The notes: generated by a model from the sequence alone, not told the origin. 64,000 bases of DNA from Ulvibacter sp. MAR_2010_11 (GCF_002813135.1 NZ_PHTY01000001.1:119501-183500); one strand, 5' to 3'; counted from the stretch's first letter, positions 33,993-44,127 are shown. Made by a program: numbers and translations.

Positions 33993-34571
33993 ATGAATTT
34001 TAAACCTTTTTTTGAATACATTAACGCATACATAAGCTTAACTTCTGAAGAAGAGAATCTTCTGCTATCGAAATTAGTTATTCGAAACTATATCAAAGAT
34101 CAATTCATAGTCCAACATGGCGATATATGCAGAACGACTAACTTCATAATTTCTGGCTGTACAAAAACTTATTATATAGATTTGGAAGGACAAGAACACA
34201 TCATTATGTTTTCTGTTGAAGATTGGTGGACATCAGACTTGGGAAGCTTTATTTCTCAGAGCCCGGCCGATTTTAACGTTCAATGTTTGGAGAACACCCA
34301 AGTGGTTCAATTTACTTATGATAATTTAGAAAAAATATATGAAGAAATCCCCAAATTTGAACGCCTCTTTAAGAAGATTATAGAACGATCATTCGTAGCT
34401 TCCCAAAAAAGAATTATTAGAAATTTTAGCCTATCAGCTAAAGATCGCTATCTAATTTTCCGTCAGACCTATCCGAAAATAGAGCAGCGAGTTCCACAAT
34501 ATATGATCGCTTCTTATTTAGGAATTACCAAAGAGTTCTTAAGTAAAATAAAAAGCCAACTTCTTCACTAA
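33993..34571 (+). CDS. Crp/Fnr-family transcriptional regulator
   Basis: A 192-residue paralogue of the regulator at 28338 with the same layout. The N-terminal effector domain has IVQHGDICRTTNFIISGCTK and the winged helix has YMIASYLGITKEFLSKIKSQ. No FNR cysteines are present. An NTF2-like gene and a YceI gene follow on the same strand and may be its targets. Its stop codon sits in CACTAACAATAG, like the left-end string at 5746, but no full spacer follows. Confidence 0.87.
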   Translation: MNFKPFFEYINAYISLTSEEENLLLSKLVIRNYIKDQFIVQHGDICRTTNFIISGCTKTYYIDLEGQEHIIMFSVEDWWTSDLGSFISQSPADFNVQCLENTQVVQFTYDNLEKIYEEIPKFERLFKKIIERSFVASQKRIIRNFSLSAKDRYLIFRQTYPKIEQRVPQYMIASYLGITKEFLSKIKSQLLH

Positions 34572-34672
34572 CAATAGATGTTAATCTAGTTTAATATCAT
34601 TTCATATTCTACTTCACTTTCTATAGGTACGTTGTTTTAGACATTTGTTCTATAATATTTAAAACAAAAAAA

Positions 34673-35026
34673 ATGAATACACTTTTAGAAAAAATTAGCA
34701 TGATGAATCATATGATATCCGAAGGAAAAGCGATAGAAGCCTTTGATCAATTCTATCATGAGGATATTGTAATGCAAGAAAATGAAAATCCTACAGTTAA
34801 AGGGAAAACAGCCAACCGACAAAGAGAACAGGAGTTTTTTGCTCAGATTTCAGAATTTAGAAGTGCTCAACCCATAAAGGTAGCAATTGGAGAAAATACA
34901 ACAATGGTAGAATGGCATTTCGATTATACTCACCAAGATTGGGGCATTAGAAATTACACTCAAGTTGCTGTTCAAAACTGGAAAGACGGAAAGATTATTA
35001 AAGAAAAATTTTATTACGCAGTATAA
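34673..35026 (+). CDS. SnoaL-like (NTF2-fold) protein
   Basis: 117 residues, cytosolic. The pattern EAFDQFYHEDIVMQENENPT, the NRQREQEFFAQISEFRS helix and MVEWHFDYTHQDWGIRNYTQ, ending GKIIKEKFYYAV, are typical of the SnoaL-like polyketide-cyclase/NTF2 group. It lies 31 bases before a YceI gene and may share its transcript. Function is unknown. Confidence 0.8.
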   Translation: MNTLLEKISMMNHMISEGKAIEAFDQFYHEDIVMQENENPTVKGKTANRQREQEFFAQISEFRSAQPIKVAIGENTTMVEWHFDYTHQDWGIRNYTQVAVQNWKDGKIIKEKFYYAV

Positions 35027-35057
35027 TTTAAAGACCACAAACTTAATAAAGACAAAG

Positions 35058-35633
35058 ATGAAAAATTCAATTAAAAAATTAGGGGCTATTGCGATAGTTG
35101 CATTTGTAGGAGTATCATTTACAACCAATGATAGCAAAAAAGAAATTAAAGTGGAAAAAAGCAAAATTGTTTGGAAAGGCCACAAAGTCACGGGTTCTCA
35201 TCAAGGAACGATAGATATTAAATCTGGATATTTAAGCTTCAATGAAGGTAAATTGACAGATGGAGAGTTTTTTATAGACATGTCTACAATCACCAATACC
35301 GATTTAGAGGGTGAATCGAAAGGAAATCTAGAAGGCCATCTCAAATCTGATGATTTTTTTGGAATAGAAAAACATCCAACTGCATCGTTAGTTTTTAAGA
35401 ACATAAAATCTATCAATAAAAACACCTATAAAGTAACAGGTGATATAACAATAAAAGAGATAACAGAATCTATTACATTCAATTTATCGGTTCATGCAAA
35501 TAAGGCAAATGCTTCTTTAAAAATTGATAGAACCAAATTTGGTGTAAGATTCGGGTCGTCAAGTTTCTTTGATGGTTTAAAAGATAAAGCTATTTATGAT
35601 GAGTTTGATTTAATTGTCGACTTAGAATTTTAA
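35058..35633 (+). CDS. YceI-family periplasmic lipid-binding protein
   Basis: 191 residues from the chosen ATG with a signal peptide (to about residue 22). The YceI lipocalin-like barrel is clear: SKIVWKGHKVTGSHQGTIDI, FFIDMSTITNTD, LEGHLKSDDFFGIEKHPTA and FGVRFGSSSFFDGLKDKAIY. Members bind isoprenoids or other lipids and respond to stress. An upstream in-frame extension from 34965 overlaps the previous gene and is rejected. A strong terminator follows at 35715. Confidence 0.92.
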   Translation: MKNSIKKLGAIAIVAFVGVSFTTNDSKKEIKVEKSKIVWKGHKVTGSHQGTIDIKSGYLSFNEGKLTDGEFFIDMSTITNTDLEGESKGNLEGHLKSDDFFGIEKHPTASLVFKNIKSINKNTYKVTGDITIKEITESITFNLSVHANKANASLKIDRTKFGVRFGSSSFFDGLKDKAIYDEFDLIVDLEF

Positions 35634-35714
35634 CAACTCTTATAAGCTTATAGCGATATATCTTATGCGGAGCACAAAATATGCCTAAAAGCATATTCAA
35701 GAATAGCGATATGT

Positions 35715-35742
35715 GCGCAAACCGTTTGGTTTGCGCTTTTTT
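35715..35742 (+). terminator. Rho-independent terminator
   Basis: GCGCAAACC-GTTT-GGTTTGCGC followed by TTTTTT: a perfect nine-pair stem and T-tract. It closes the SnoaL/YceI transcript upstream of the WYL regulator. Confidence 0.9.
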
Positions 35743-35777
35743 ATGCATTTTTATCCCTACAAAAGTTGTATTAAACA

Positions 35778-36467
35778 ATGAATCGGCTAACCCGCATTAC
35801 CTCGGTTTTAATCCAGTTACAATCAAAACAAAGCGTAACTGCTCGCGAAATTTCAGATAGATTTGAAATCAGTTTACGAACCGTTTATCGAGATATAAAA
35901 ACCCTTCAAGAGTCCGGAGTTCCTATTGGTTCATTAAACGGAAGCGGGTACTTTATAGTTGATGGTTATTCCCTTCCTCCTATTATGATTACCAAAGAAG
36001 AGGCAAATGCTTTGAGTATCTCCGAAAAATTTATTCTAAATCAAGGTGATACCTTTCTTAAAAAAGATTTCAACTCGTTGCTTTTAAGAATCAAGTCCAT
36101 ATTAAGAAATTTTGACAAAGACAATATTACAAAGCTTGAAAACAAAATTTCCTCCTCCTCTTTAAGTGAAAATTTTAAAAGCAATTCTTTGTCAATAATT
36201 CAAAAAGCAATTTCAAACAACACTGTTGTTAAAATCCATTACCATTCTTTGTATAAAAATGAAGTTTCCGAACGAGACATAGAAGCCTTGGGGCTTTATT
36301 TAACTCAAAAAGCTTGGATTGTTGTTGCACACTGTAGATTAAGAAATGCGATTAGAGAATTCAGATTGGATAGAATTGTAACGACTATTACAACTTCTCA
36401 AATCTTTGATTTTCAAGAAGAATTCAATCTATTACAATATTTAGATAATCTAACTGCACAAAGTTGA
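35778..36467 (+). CDS. YafY-type HTH/WYL transcriptional regulator
   Basis: 229 residues. An N-terminal HTH_11 domain (MNRLTRITSVLIQLQSKQSV, then EISDRFEISLRTVYRDIKTL) is followed by a WYL-type ligand domain. In the latter the nominal WYL residues are replaced by LYLTQKAWIVVAHCRLRNAI, and REFRLDRI is retained. Such regulators often control the adjacent gene. Here that is a broken SRPBCC lipoprotein gene 58 bases downstream. Confidence 0.88.
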   Translation: MNRLTRITSVLIQLQSKQSVTAREISDRFEISLRTVYRDIKTLQESGVPIGSLNGSGYFIVDGYSLPPIMITKEEANALSISEKFILNQGDTFLKKDFNSLLLRIKSILRNFDKDNITKLENKISSSSLSENFKSNSLSIIQKAISNNTVVKIHYHSLYKNEVSERDIEALGLYLTQKAWIVVAHCRLRNAIREFRLDRIVTTITTSQIFDFQEEFNLLQYLDNLTAQS

Positions 36468-36525
36468 CATAGGGTTGTCACTCACCCCATTTATTTTTGC
36501 CTCTCAAATATAAAATTAATCTAAA

Positions 36526-37151
36526 ATGAAGCAATTATTAATTATTATCACAGCAATAGCATTTATGAGTTGTGGTAATCAAAAAAATGGAGTTATGGAA
36601 GCAAACACACACACGCCAAAATCGGTAAAAAAAAGTAGAATCATTCCACCTAAGGCAATCGATTTTGTAAAAGTCCCTTTAGAAACAGAATTAGATTAGA
36701 GCTTCATGCTCCTGTTTCTGAAGTTTGGGAACTGGTAGGAAAATTGGAGCGAATGCCAGAATATAGTTCTGGATTAAAAAAGTTAGAGGCCATCTATGAC
36801 AATGAAAATAAATGCACAGACTATGTATGTTACTTTTTTCCCATGGAAGAAGGAGGTGATGTGACCACCCATAGTGAAACTAATACATGGTATGAGCGCA
36901 ATACAGGTTTCGCTTCCTTGGCCCACGAACCCAACATACTGGGTTTACAACAATCCCTAGGTATCGTTACACTGGAAAACCTTGGCAATCAAACTATTTT
37001 ACAATGGGACAGTTATTTTACCGCCGAAAGCGAAGAAATCGTAAAAATGAACCTATGGGGCTTTGAACAGGCTTTAAATATAGATATTGCCCAAAATCTC
37101 ATTAAAATCTTTGGCGGCAAAGTATTAGAAAACTACGTTAATCGAATGTAA
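36526..37151 (+). pseudogene. Frameshifted SRPBCC-family lipoprotein gene
   Basis: ATG at 36526 opens a lipoprotein signal (AIAFMSCGNQ) and runs to TAG at 36697. One frame over, homology continues without a break: LHAPVSEVWELVGKLERMPE, then YSSGLKKLEAIY, to the stop at 37151, giving a complete START/Bet v1-like lipid-binding domain. A single indel near 36690-36702 separates the halves. The second half alone has no good start. It may be a real pseudogene or a sequencing error. Confidence 0.65.
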
Positions 37152-37182
37152 ATCATTCAAGCGGTTGTTAGAATTCAACATG

Positions 37183-37207
37183 AGCCCATTTGAAATTCAG
37201 ATGGGCT
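37183..37207 (+). terminator. Possible terminator hairpin
   Basis: AGCCCAT and ATGGGCT form a seven-pair stem around TTGAAATTCAG, 31 bases after the SRPBCC frame. There is no strong T-tract. Confidence 0.35.
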
Positions 37208-37221
37208 ATTATAAAAATGTT

Positions 37222-38328
37222 ATGGGAGAATTATTAAATAATAAATACAATCCAATTTTCTTTGAGAGATTAACGTCATCGATGCAATTAATCCTTCCAG
37301 ATTTTGACGCCAATGCAATTTGAAAAGATATTATCGATATCCATTGGGCCGAAAAAGAGTTAAAACAAAGAATGAAACACATCACCCATGTACTTATAAA
37401 TTATTTGACAGACGACTTTGGGCGGAATGTCAATATTTTACTGAAACTCATCGACGAGTTACGAAATCAAGGGGTTACGTCCGGAGAAGTGGAATTTTTA
37501 TTCTTACCAGATTTTATAGAAACCTACGGATTGGAAGAGTATGAAGCATCCGTAAAATCTTTTGAATCCATCACTCAATTTGTTAGTTGTGAATTTGCCG
37601 TGAGACCTTTTATACTTAAATATGAGTCATTTATGATTCATCTAATGTTTAATTGGTCCAATCATCCAAACCCAGAGGTTAGACGACTTGCTTCGGAAGG
37701 TTGTAGACCAAGACTTCCATGGGCAATGGCACTTCCATCCTTAAAGAAAAATCCAGATCCGATTATTTTAATTCTAGAAAATTTAAAAAACGACGAATCG
37801 GAATCGGTAAGACGAAGCGTTGCGAATAATTTAAATGACATTTCGAAAGATAATCCAGAAGTAGTCATTGAAATAGCAAGAAAATGGAAAGGTGAATCGA
37901 AAGAAACAGACAAAATCATAAAACACGCCTGTAGAACACTATTAAAACAAGGAGTGCCAGAGGTGATGCAATTGTTTGGTTTTGGACATATTGAGCACAT
38001 AAGAATTACAGATTTTAAAATTCACACTTATTCTGTAAAAATTGGATCTGACTTACGATTTTCGTTGAGTCTAACTAATACAGATAATGCCACATCAAAA
38101 CTACGCTTAGAATATGGATTGTATTACCAAAAGGCGAATGGCTCCTTATCCAAAAAGGTCTTTTTGATTGGTGAAAAAAAGTATCCGAAGCAATCAACTA
38201 CCAAAATTATTAGAAAACAACCCTTCAAAATAATCACAACTCGAAAATTCTATGCGGGAAAACATAATTTATCTATAATAATAAATGGAACAGAGATTGA
38301 AAAAATAGATTTTGAGCTATTAGTATAA
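37222..38328 (+). pseudogene. AlkC/AlkD-like DNA alkylation repair protein with in-frame stop
   Basis: Read from ATG 37222 the frame gives MGELLNNKYNPIFFERLTSS, then PDFDANAI, TGA at 37321, then KDIIDIHWAEKELKQRMKHI onward to 38328. The downstream part has HEAT-like repeats (NPEVRRLASEGCRPRLPWAM, SVRRSVANNLNDISKDNP), as in AlkC/AlkD base-excision glycosylases, and a C-terminal beta domain. The stop removes the first 34 residues. Translation from the ATG at 37372 could still yield a 318-residue protein, possibly functional, so this may be a shortened gene. Confidence 0.6.
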
Positions 38329-38524
38329 TAAAAACCAAAACCGGATAAGATATTAATAATGTTTTTGTTTTAATTTTACGAGCGAACATAGAGACAGCGA
38401 TACAAAATATCAATTACCTATAGGATAACATTGCCGGAAACAGAGTTGAATATTTATGGTTTCGAATATTAATTCCACCAACAAGTAAGATAGAACCTAG
38501 ATTAAATTTAAAAACGAAATTGTT

Positions 38525-38830
38525 ATGATAGCAAGAATTTGGGAAGGAAGAACTAAGCTTGAGCATCTAGAAGCGTATACCGAATTTATGAAAATTCGAG
38601 CCATTCCGGACTACAAAAAGACCGACGGATTTATCAAACTCACATTTATGAGTAGTATCCATAACGAATTGGCCTGTTTCAAACTGATAACCTTTTGGGA
38701 AAATTTTGAAGTGATCAAGAATTTTGCAGGTTCTGATATTGAAAAAGCCAAGTATTATGCAGAAGACAAAGACTTTTTAATTGATTTTCCTGAAAAGGTA
38801 GCCCATTATGAAGTATTCGCCGATGAATAA
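38525..38830 (+). CDS. ABM-like (antibiotic biosynthesis monooxygenase fold) protein
   Basis: 101 residues, a dimeric alpha-beta barrel pattern: IARIWEGRTKLEHLEAYTEF, then GFIKLTFMSSI, ACFKLITFWENFEVIKNFAG and ends AHYEVFADE. Related small proteins include haem-degrading and quinol monooxygenases, but the key catalytic residues are not identifiable. It is cytosolic and single-gene. Confidence 0.7.
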   Translation: MIARIWEGRTKLEHLEAYTEFMKIRAIPDYKKTDGFIKLTFMSSIHNELACFKLITFWENFEVIKNFAGSDIEKAKYYAEDKDFLIDFPEKVAHYEVFADE

Positions 38831-39019
38831 CCGACTCTTAATATAATCGCTAGCTGCAGTGTTTAATTGCGGGGGAATAGTGGGCTTGTGGCATAAAATC
38901 CATTTTAGGTTGTCTGAAAAACAATCCAAATGCCCGGCCGGCTAACAGTCTCCTTACTGCCGAAAAACAGATTTGAAGACCATGATTCAAATTAAATACA
39001 ACAATAAGTAAGAAGCGTT

Positions 39020-39469
39020 TTGAAAAATTTAGATTTATATAAAGATCACTATCTGCTTTCGACAGACAGGAATAAATTGGACATCGAATTGATTCATGAA
39101 TTTTTGTGTAATGAATCTGGTTGGAGTAATGGAATTCCTTACGAAACGGTAAAAAAATCAATTCATAATTCATTAAATTTCGGATTATACGATGAAGAAA
39201 AACAAATTGGATACGCACGGGTTATTTCCGACTTTTCAACCATTGCATATCTGGGAGACATTTTTATTTTGAAAAAATATAGAGGCCTTGGATTGAGTAA
39301 ATGGTTGATGGAAATAATTATGGGTCATGAGGAACTACAAAATTTAAGGCGCTGGATTTTATTGACAAGTACCGCCGAATGGCTTTATGAAAAATATGGT
39401 TTTGTAAATCTTCCGAAGCCTGAAATTTATATGGAAAAGTTTAACCCCAACGTGTATCACAAAATTTGA
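39020..39469 (+). CDS. GNAT-family N-acetyltransferase
   Basis: 149 residues with a TTG start. GNAT motif A is IFILKKYRGLGLSKWLMEII (acetyl-CoA pyrophosphate loop RGLGLS). The end WLYEKYGFVNLPKPEIYMEK is typical of single-domain members in Bacteroidetes. The substrate is unknown. A spacer-like string (GCCAACTTCCTGCCTCATAA, 39480-39499) follows the stop. Confidence 0.88.
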   Translation: MKNLDLYKDHYLLSTDRNKLDIELIHEFLCNESGWSNGIPYETVKKSIHNSLNFGLYDEEKQIGYARVISDFSTIAYLGDIFILKKYRGLGLSKWLMEIIMGHEELQNLRRWILLTSTAEWLYEKYGFVNLPKPEIYMEKFNPNVYHKI

Positions 39470-39728
39470 TTTAATTTCTGCCAACTTCCTGCCTCATAAA
39501 ATGATAGCTACGTTACTCGCTTAAAAAAATCATTAACTTTCAAGATACTAATTGATCGTATTTCTTTTCCACAAGGGGTACACTATGAAGACCGCCTGCC
39601 GCAAGGTATGCTTGAAGAGTTATAACCCAGACCCTTATTGTATGTAATAAAAACTGGTATCATGAAAATTAAATTGACCTAATTTCTTTGTTTTTCTGCC
39701 TTCTTATTGTTTTGTCACAAAAAAAACA

Positions 39729-41414
39729 ATGATACACAGTAACATCTTATTTCTCGTCCTCCTATTTCTTCTGTTAAATGGTCTTTCTATTCTTGCACAA
39801 AAGGAAGTAAACTATGCTATAGAATCTATCCCATTGGTTGACAGAACTAATTTTAAGATTTCTGTGACCTTCAAAGCAGAAAAAGATAGTATGAGTATAA
39901 AATTACCTACAGACATTTATGGCACCCCAAATATTCACCAATTTATAAGTTCATTCACCGGGGACAGCCGGTACAATTATTAAACCCGGAGGGAGCGATT
40001 TGGACCGTATGGTATTCCCGAATTCGGATGGAGACATATCTATTAATTATATAATTTCCTATAATCCTTTAGAGCTGGAAGGCTATGCTTTTGCACCTGT
40101 AATTGAGGCAGATTACTTTAGCATTGCCGGCTGTCAATGGATGTTGCACATTGGGGATGATCAACAAAAACGGGATTTCTTTATACAATTGCTGGATGCA
40201 AAATACGGGTACTGCATTCGTCAATTGGAGCAGATCCTAAAGGTCTTAAAATTAATGCCAGTTACAACGAGTTGATATCATCCCGAATAGGCGGAGGAGG
40301 CGAGCATTATACGTTCAATGTAAAGGAGAAACCTGTGTTGGTTGTTGTGAAGGGAAATTTCGGCATCGCTTCCCAAGATATTTTTAATGGGGTTGAAAAA
40401 ATTGTAACGCTACAGCGCGATTGGTTTGGCGATTATGAATATCCTTTTTATCGCGTAGTTATAAATGAGCGCAAAGAAATAATAGCCGGCACAGCGGTTA
40501 AAAATCAATTTGTGTGCTTTGTTAAGGCCGATATCGATGCAGACGAACTGAATATTATCCTTTCTCACGAGATGTTTCACAACTGGCTGCCGGAAAAGAT
40601 AAAAATAACGCATACCGCCGATTATTACGGTACTATTTACGAATGGTTCACGGAAGGTTTTACAACGTATTTTGCCAAAAAAATTCTTTTGGAGGCAGGG
40701 CTACTTTCTATCGAAAAATATATTGAACTCATCAACAAAGAAATTCAAAATATTGGCGACAGTCAGCTAAAAAATGTTACATCTGCCGAAATTATTGCGA
40801 CCATCAAAGAAGGAAAATTCTATTCGGAATACAAAAAATTGGCATACTGGCGAGGCGCCCTTATCGCACTTAAATGGGAAGCCGAGCTACAAAATTCGAA
40901 AGAAAAAGAATCCTTGTCCGGATTCATTAAAGCATTATACCGGTTTGCCCAAAATAAAGGAGGAAAAATTTCTGAACAAGAGTTTCATCTATTCTCTGAA
41001 GAATTTGGCATTCACGCAGCAGCAGATTTTGAAAAATATATTGTAGGTGGAGCATCTATTTTGCTTCCACATTCTTTGCCATTGGAAGTAAGCGAAAGTG
41101 TGGAAATTGCTGAGATCGATTTTCACGTATTTGATCCCGGGTTCGACCTAATTACCACAAAGAAGACGTCGCTAATCTCCGGAGTTGCTAAAAACGGAAA
41201 GGCCTACAATGCGGGATTGCGCGATGGTATGAAATTTGTACGATCGGAAAATTCGACCAGAGGGGACTTTGGATGGAATGAAGACAGACTTTTAAAAGTA
41301 ACCGTGAAAGAAAATGAAACCGAAGCGGAAATTACTGTTGCCTTCATTCCGTTAGACAGCCTGGTAAAAATACAACAGCTTTCCCTGAAAACGGTCTTTA
41401 CAAGGATGCAGTAG
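39729..41414 (+). pseudogene. Frameshifted M61-like metallopeptidase gene
   Basis: Three frames together encode a signal peptide and N-terminal domain (39729-39983), a middle part (PGGSDLDRMVFPNSDGDISI, to about 40210), and the catalytic part (to 41414). The last has ILSHEMFHNWLPEKI (HExxH zinc motif) and EWFTEGFTTYFAKKIL (the Glu ligand), then a PDZ-like tail. This is the layout of M61 glycyl-aminopeptidase-like enzymes. Two frameshifts, near 39975 and 40210-40250, break it. The catalytic residues are intact, so the breaks may be recent or sequencing errors. Confidence 0.7.
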
Positions 41415-41733
41415 TTCCGGGAGAATGCACAGCAAGTCGCCTACCACCATTCATCCCGATTGAAGTGGCGAAACTGCAAAAGCAGTAAAGTTAATCTGGA
41501 ATTAAAAGCATTCGAATAAAAGGAACCACAAACCATAACATCACATCATTTGCTTTTATCGGTAATTGGAGTTTATTTTTCTCCCCTAAAAGTAGTATCT
41601 TAACTTTCTGAAAGGGTAACGAACAGCCCGGCCATTCTCTACTGTTAGAAGGCAGGATTGAAAAGTCTAAGCCGCGACTGTTGGTCGGTATTTCTGAAAT
41701 CAACAGGGCAAAAAATCAACAACAACCGAAAAA
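41415..41733 (+). other. Intergenic region with shared promoter element, copy 2
   Basis: The 27-base element TAAAAGTAGTATCTTAACTT then TCTGAAA at 41587-41613 is identical to that before the glutaminase gene and includes TAACTTTC. GCCTACCACCATTCATCCCG (41441-41460) faintly resembles a spacer left end. There is no ORF. Confidence 0.4.
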
Positions 41734-42168
41734 ATGGCTAAGAATAAAACCACCGAAAGAGAAGCCGATATATCTGAATTTATTAATTCATTCGTAGACA
41801 ATGAACAAAAGAAAACAGACAGTTACGAGTTAATAAAACTAATGAGTAAATGGTCCGGTTGTGACCCAAAAATGTGGGGTCCCACAATCATCGGGTTTGG
41901 GAGTTATCATTATAAATATGCCAGTGGTCACGAAGGGGATGCCCCTTTAATAGCCTTCTCGCCACGGAAAGCACAGTTTTCACTCTACGTTCACTCGAAT
42001 ACAGAAAAAAGCAAACTCTTACTGGAAAATCTTGGCAAATGTAAAATTAGCAAAGCGTGTATCTATGTAAAAAAGCTTGCTGATATTGATATTTCAGTCC
42101 TGGAAAAACTATCCTTGGAAACATTTGCCTATCTCGAAGAACATAACGAATGTTCGTGTAGACATTAG
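41734..42168 (+). CDS. DUF1801 protein
   Basis: A 144-residue cytosolic protein of the YdhG/DUF1801 fold. Recognisable pieces are KKTDSYELIKLMSKWSGCDP, KMWGPTIIGFGSYHYKYASG and IAFSPRKAQFSLYVH, ending KACIYVKKLADIDISVLEKL. Function is uncharacterised. A second, distinct DUF1801 protein is at 54336. The gap after it carries an inverted GAAACCT/AGGTTTC pair (42172-42226). Confidence 0.9.
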   Translation: MAKNKTTEREADISEFINSFVDNEQKKTDSYELIKLMSKWSGCDPKMWGPTIIGFGSYHYKYASGHEGDAPLIAFSPRKAQFSLYVHSNTEKSKLLLENLGKCKISKACIYVKKLADIDISVLEKLSLETFAYLEEHNECSCRH

Positions 42169-42292
42169 CTGAAACCTACCAACATCACTTAAAAGCTGCG
42201 GTTCTTTTTCAGTAATTAAAATTAGGTTTCAAATAAAAAACTTAGGATTCCATAACTAAAGACTACCTTTCTGAGAGAAAACATTACTTACA

Positions 42293-43120
42293 TTGGATGT
42301 AAAAATATACATACCGCATCCGGCATTACAGGAATATGTTTTAAACATAGCTACTGTAAACATTGTACTGCCTGAATTAATGAGTGATGTGGTAACTCCA
42401 TATCCACCAACTCCCTTTCAATCTTTGATCTTTTACTGTAATAATCCCGTATCGATGGGACGAATAGAGAGCGGAGGTTTCGAAAAGCAACCTCTTTCCG
42501 TGCTGGTAGGTCCGCAGTTTTCGAGGGTGAACATCAAAGTACATCATCAATTAAGTGCTATACGTGTCGATTTTCTTCCGGGTGCCATGTATCGCATTTT
42601 GGGTATTCCCATGCATGAAATGTTCGATGAAGCATACGACGCCACCGATTTATTTGGTTCCGAAATGAGAAGTGTTAATGAACAACTGCAGCACACTCCC
42701 AATTTGGAAGAGGGTAAAAATATTGTAGAGAAGTTTCTGCTAAATCGGTTATCGAATTTCAAGGAAAAGATGCCTTTAGATTTGGCCTTGCGTATGCTGT
42801 TTAACAATAGCGGCAATATGCGTATTGAAAAAACAGCATCCCTTTCTTGTCTCAGTTTGAAACAGTTTGAAAGAAAGTGCAAAGAAAGAATTGGAATGAA
42901 CCCTAAATTATACGCCCGTATTCTGAAATTTTCGAAAGCCTACAGGTTACATGAATTTTGTCCGGAACATACGTGGACACAAATTGCCTACGATGTGGGA
43001 TATTACGATCAAATGCACATGATCAAGGACTTTAAAACCTTTGCGGGAGTAAATCCTTCAGTTATAGAACAGCAACTCCTATCCACTCCCATTCGGATGC
43101 AAAAAGATCTGCCCAACTAA
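42293..43120 (+). CDS. AraC-family transcriptional regulator
   Basis: 275 residues from a TTG codon, giving the usual N-terminus (MDVKIYIPHPALQEYVLNIA). The N-terminal cupin-like ligand domain (about 1-160) carries FSRVNIKVHHQLSAIRVDFL. The C-terminal AraC DNA-binding domain has KTASLSCLSLKQFERKCKER and WTQIAYDVGYYDQMHMIKDF. A TACCTTTC -7-like string is 22 bases upstream. Its neighbour 60 bases downstream, the HExxH protein, is a candidate target. Confidence 0.9.
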   Translation: MDVKIYIPHPALQEYVLNIATVNIVLPELMSDVVTPYPPTPFQSLIFYCNNPVSMGRIESGGFEKQPLSVLVGPQFSRVNIKVHHQLSAIRVDFLPGAMYRILGIPMHEMFDEAYDATDLFGSEMRSVNEQLQHTPNLEEGKNIVEKFLLNRLSNFKEKMPLDLALRMLFNNSGNMRIEKTASLSCLSLKQFERKCKERIGMNPKLYARILKFSKAYRLHEFCPEHTWTQIAYDVGYYDQMHMIKDFKTFAGVNPSVIEQQLLSTPIRMQKDLPN

Positions 43121-43160
43121 AATGTCGATTTTTTACTATGCCGACCACCCGGGTGCGGTA

Positions 43161-43168
43161 TACCTTTG
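43161..43168 (+). promoter_or_regulatory. -7 promoter element TACCTTTG deciding the next start
   Basis: An exact TAnnTTTG match lying inside the upstream part of the next reading frame, 12 bases before the ATG at 43180. It makes an ATG at 43138 unlikely and suggests a near-leaderless transcript. Confidence 0.45.
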
Positions 43169-43179
43169 TTAAAAAAATC

Positions 43180-44127
43180 ATGACAACACATTCACGAAAT
43201 GGGCTATTAAAAAACACAATTCGAATCACTTGGGCATTACTATTTTGCCATATTGCCGCTTTTACACAGCCTACTGAAAAGTCGAACACCTACCCCTTAC
43301 AACTGGAAAAGTTAAAAGGATTTACTCAAACTTATTTGTTCAGTGATGGCTTTCAAGCAAGAGCCAAAAGTATTGCCGAATTTATGGAAGATGCAGGCAA
43401 TTATTTTCAGGAAGAGGTACACTTCACCCCTGAGATAACATTGTATATTCTAGCACCGCAGCACTGGAGAGCGATTGCTGCAAAACCTTTGCACGACACC
43501 TATGGTTTTCCGCATAATATCGACATGCAGCGATTAGCCATGGCAGCCGAAGACAATCCCTTCTGGCAAAGTTTTTTGCCTCCATTGGACAAACTTCCCG
43601 AGCCGTTGGTTGCTCAGATTGATCAAGCTTATGGCAAGCCTGATGGTGGCCACAGCATGATGCCATTTTTCGATCTGCTGGCACTGCACGAGATGGGACA
43701 TTCTTACCACGGTCAGGCAGGTTTAAAAATGCATCGCAATTGGATGGGTGAATTGTTTGTAAACATCATGCTACACACTTATATAGCCGAAAATAGGCCG
43801 GATCTGCTACCTGCCTTGGAAACTTTTCCGAATATGGTTGTGGGAGCCGGTGCGGCCGAATATCAATACACGAGTCTGGAAGATTTTGAAAGGTTGTACG
43901 CATCCTTGGGAATGGGGCCTAAAAATTATGGTTGGTATCAGTCCAAATTACATTCGGCTGCAAAGGATATTTACAATGCGGGCGGAAAAGAAGTGTTGAA
44001 AAAACTTTGGAAGGCTTTGGAAAAGCATCAAGAAGAAATGACGGATGAAGCGTTTGCCGATATGTTGAACAATGAAGTGCATTCTTCAGTAGCAAATGTG
44101 TATTTAAAATGGAGTAATCTGAATTAG
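43180..44127 (+). CDS. Secreted putative metallopeptidase with HExxH motif
   Basis: 315 residues from the preferred ATG, with a signal peptide ending about AAFTQ. The gluzincin-like motif LALHEMGHSYHGQ lies in the middle. It is followed by WMGELFVNIMLHTYIAEN, where a Glu could be the third ligand, and then TSLEDFERLYASLGM. No named family was recognised. A decayed paralogue at 9117-9876 has HELGD in place of HEMGH. The position just after an AraC regulator suggests regulated expression. Confidence 0.75.
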   Translation: MTTHSRNGLLKNTIRITWALLFCHIAAFTQPTEKSNTYPLQLEKLKGFTQTYLFSDGFQARAKSIAEFMEDAGNYFQEEVHFTPEITLYILAPQHWRAIAAKPLHDTYGFPHNIDMQRLAMAAEDNPFWQSFLPPLDKLPEPLVAQIDQAYGKPDGGHSMMPFFDLLALHEMGHSYHGQAGLKMHRNWMGELFVNIMLHTYIAENRPDLLPALETFPNMVVGAGAAEYQYTSLEDFERLYASLGMGPKNYGWYQSKLHSAAKDIYNAGGKEVLKKLWKALEKHQEEMTDEAFADMLNNEVHSSVANVYLKWSNLN

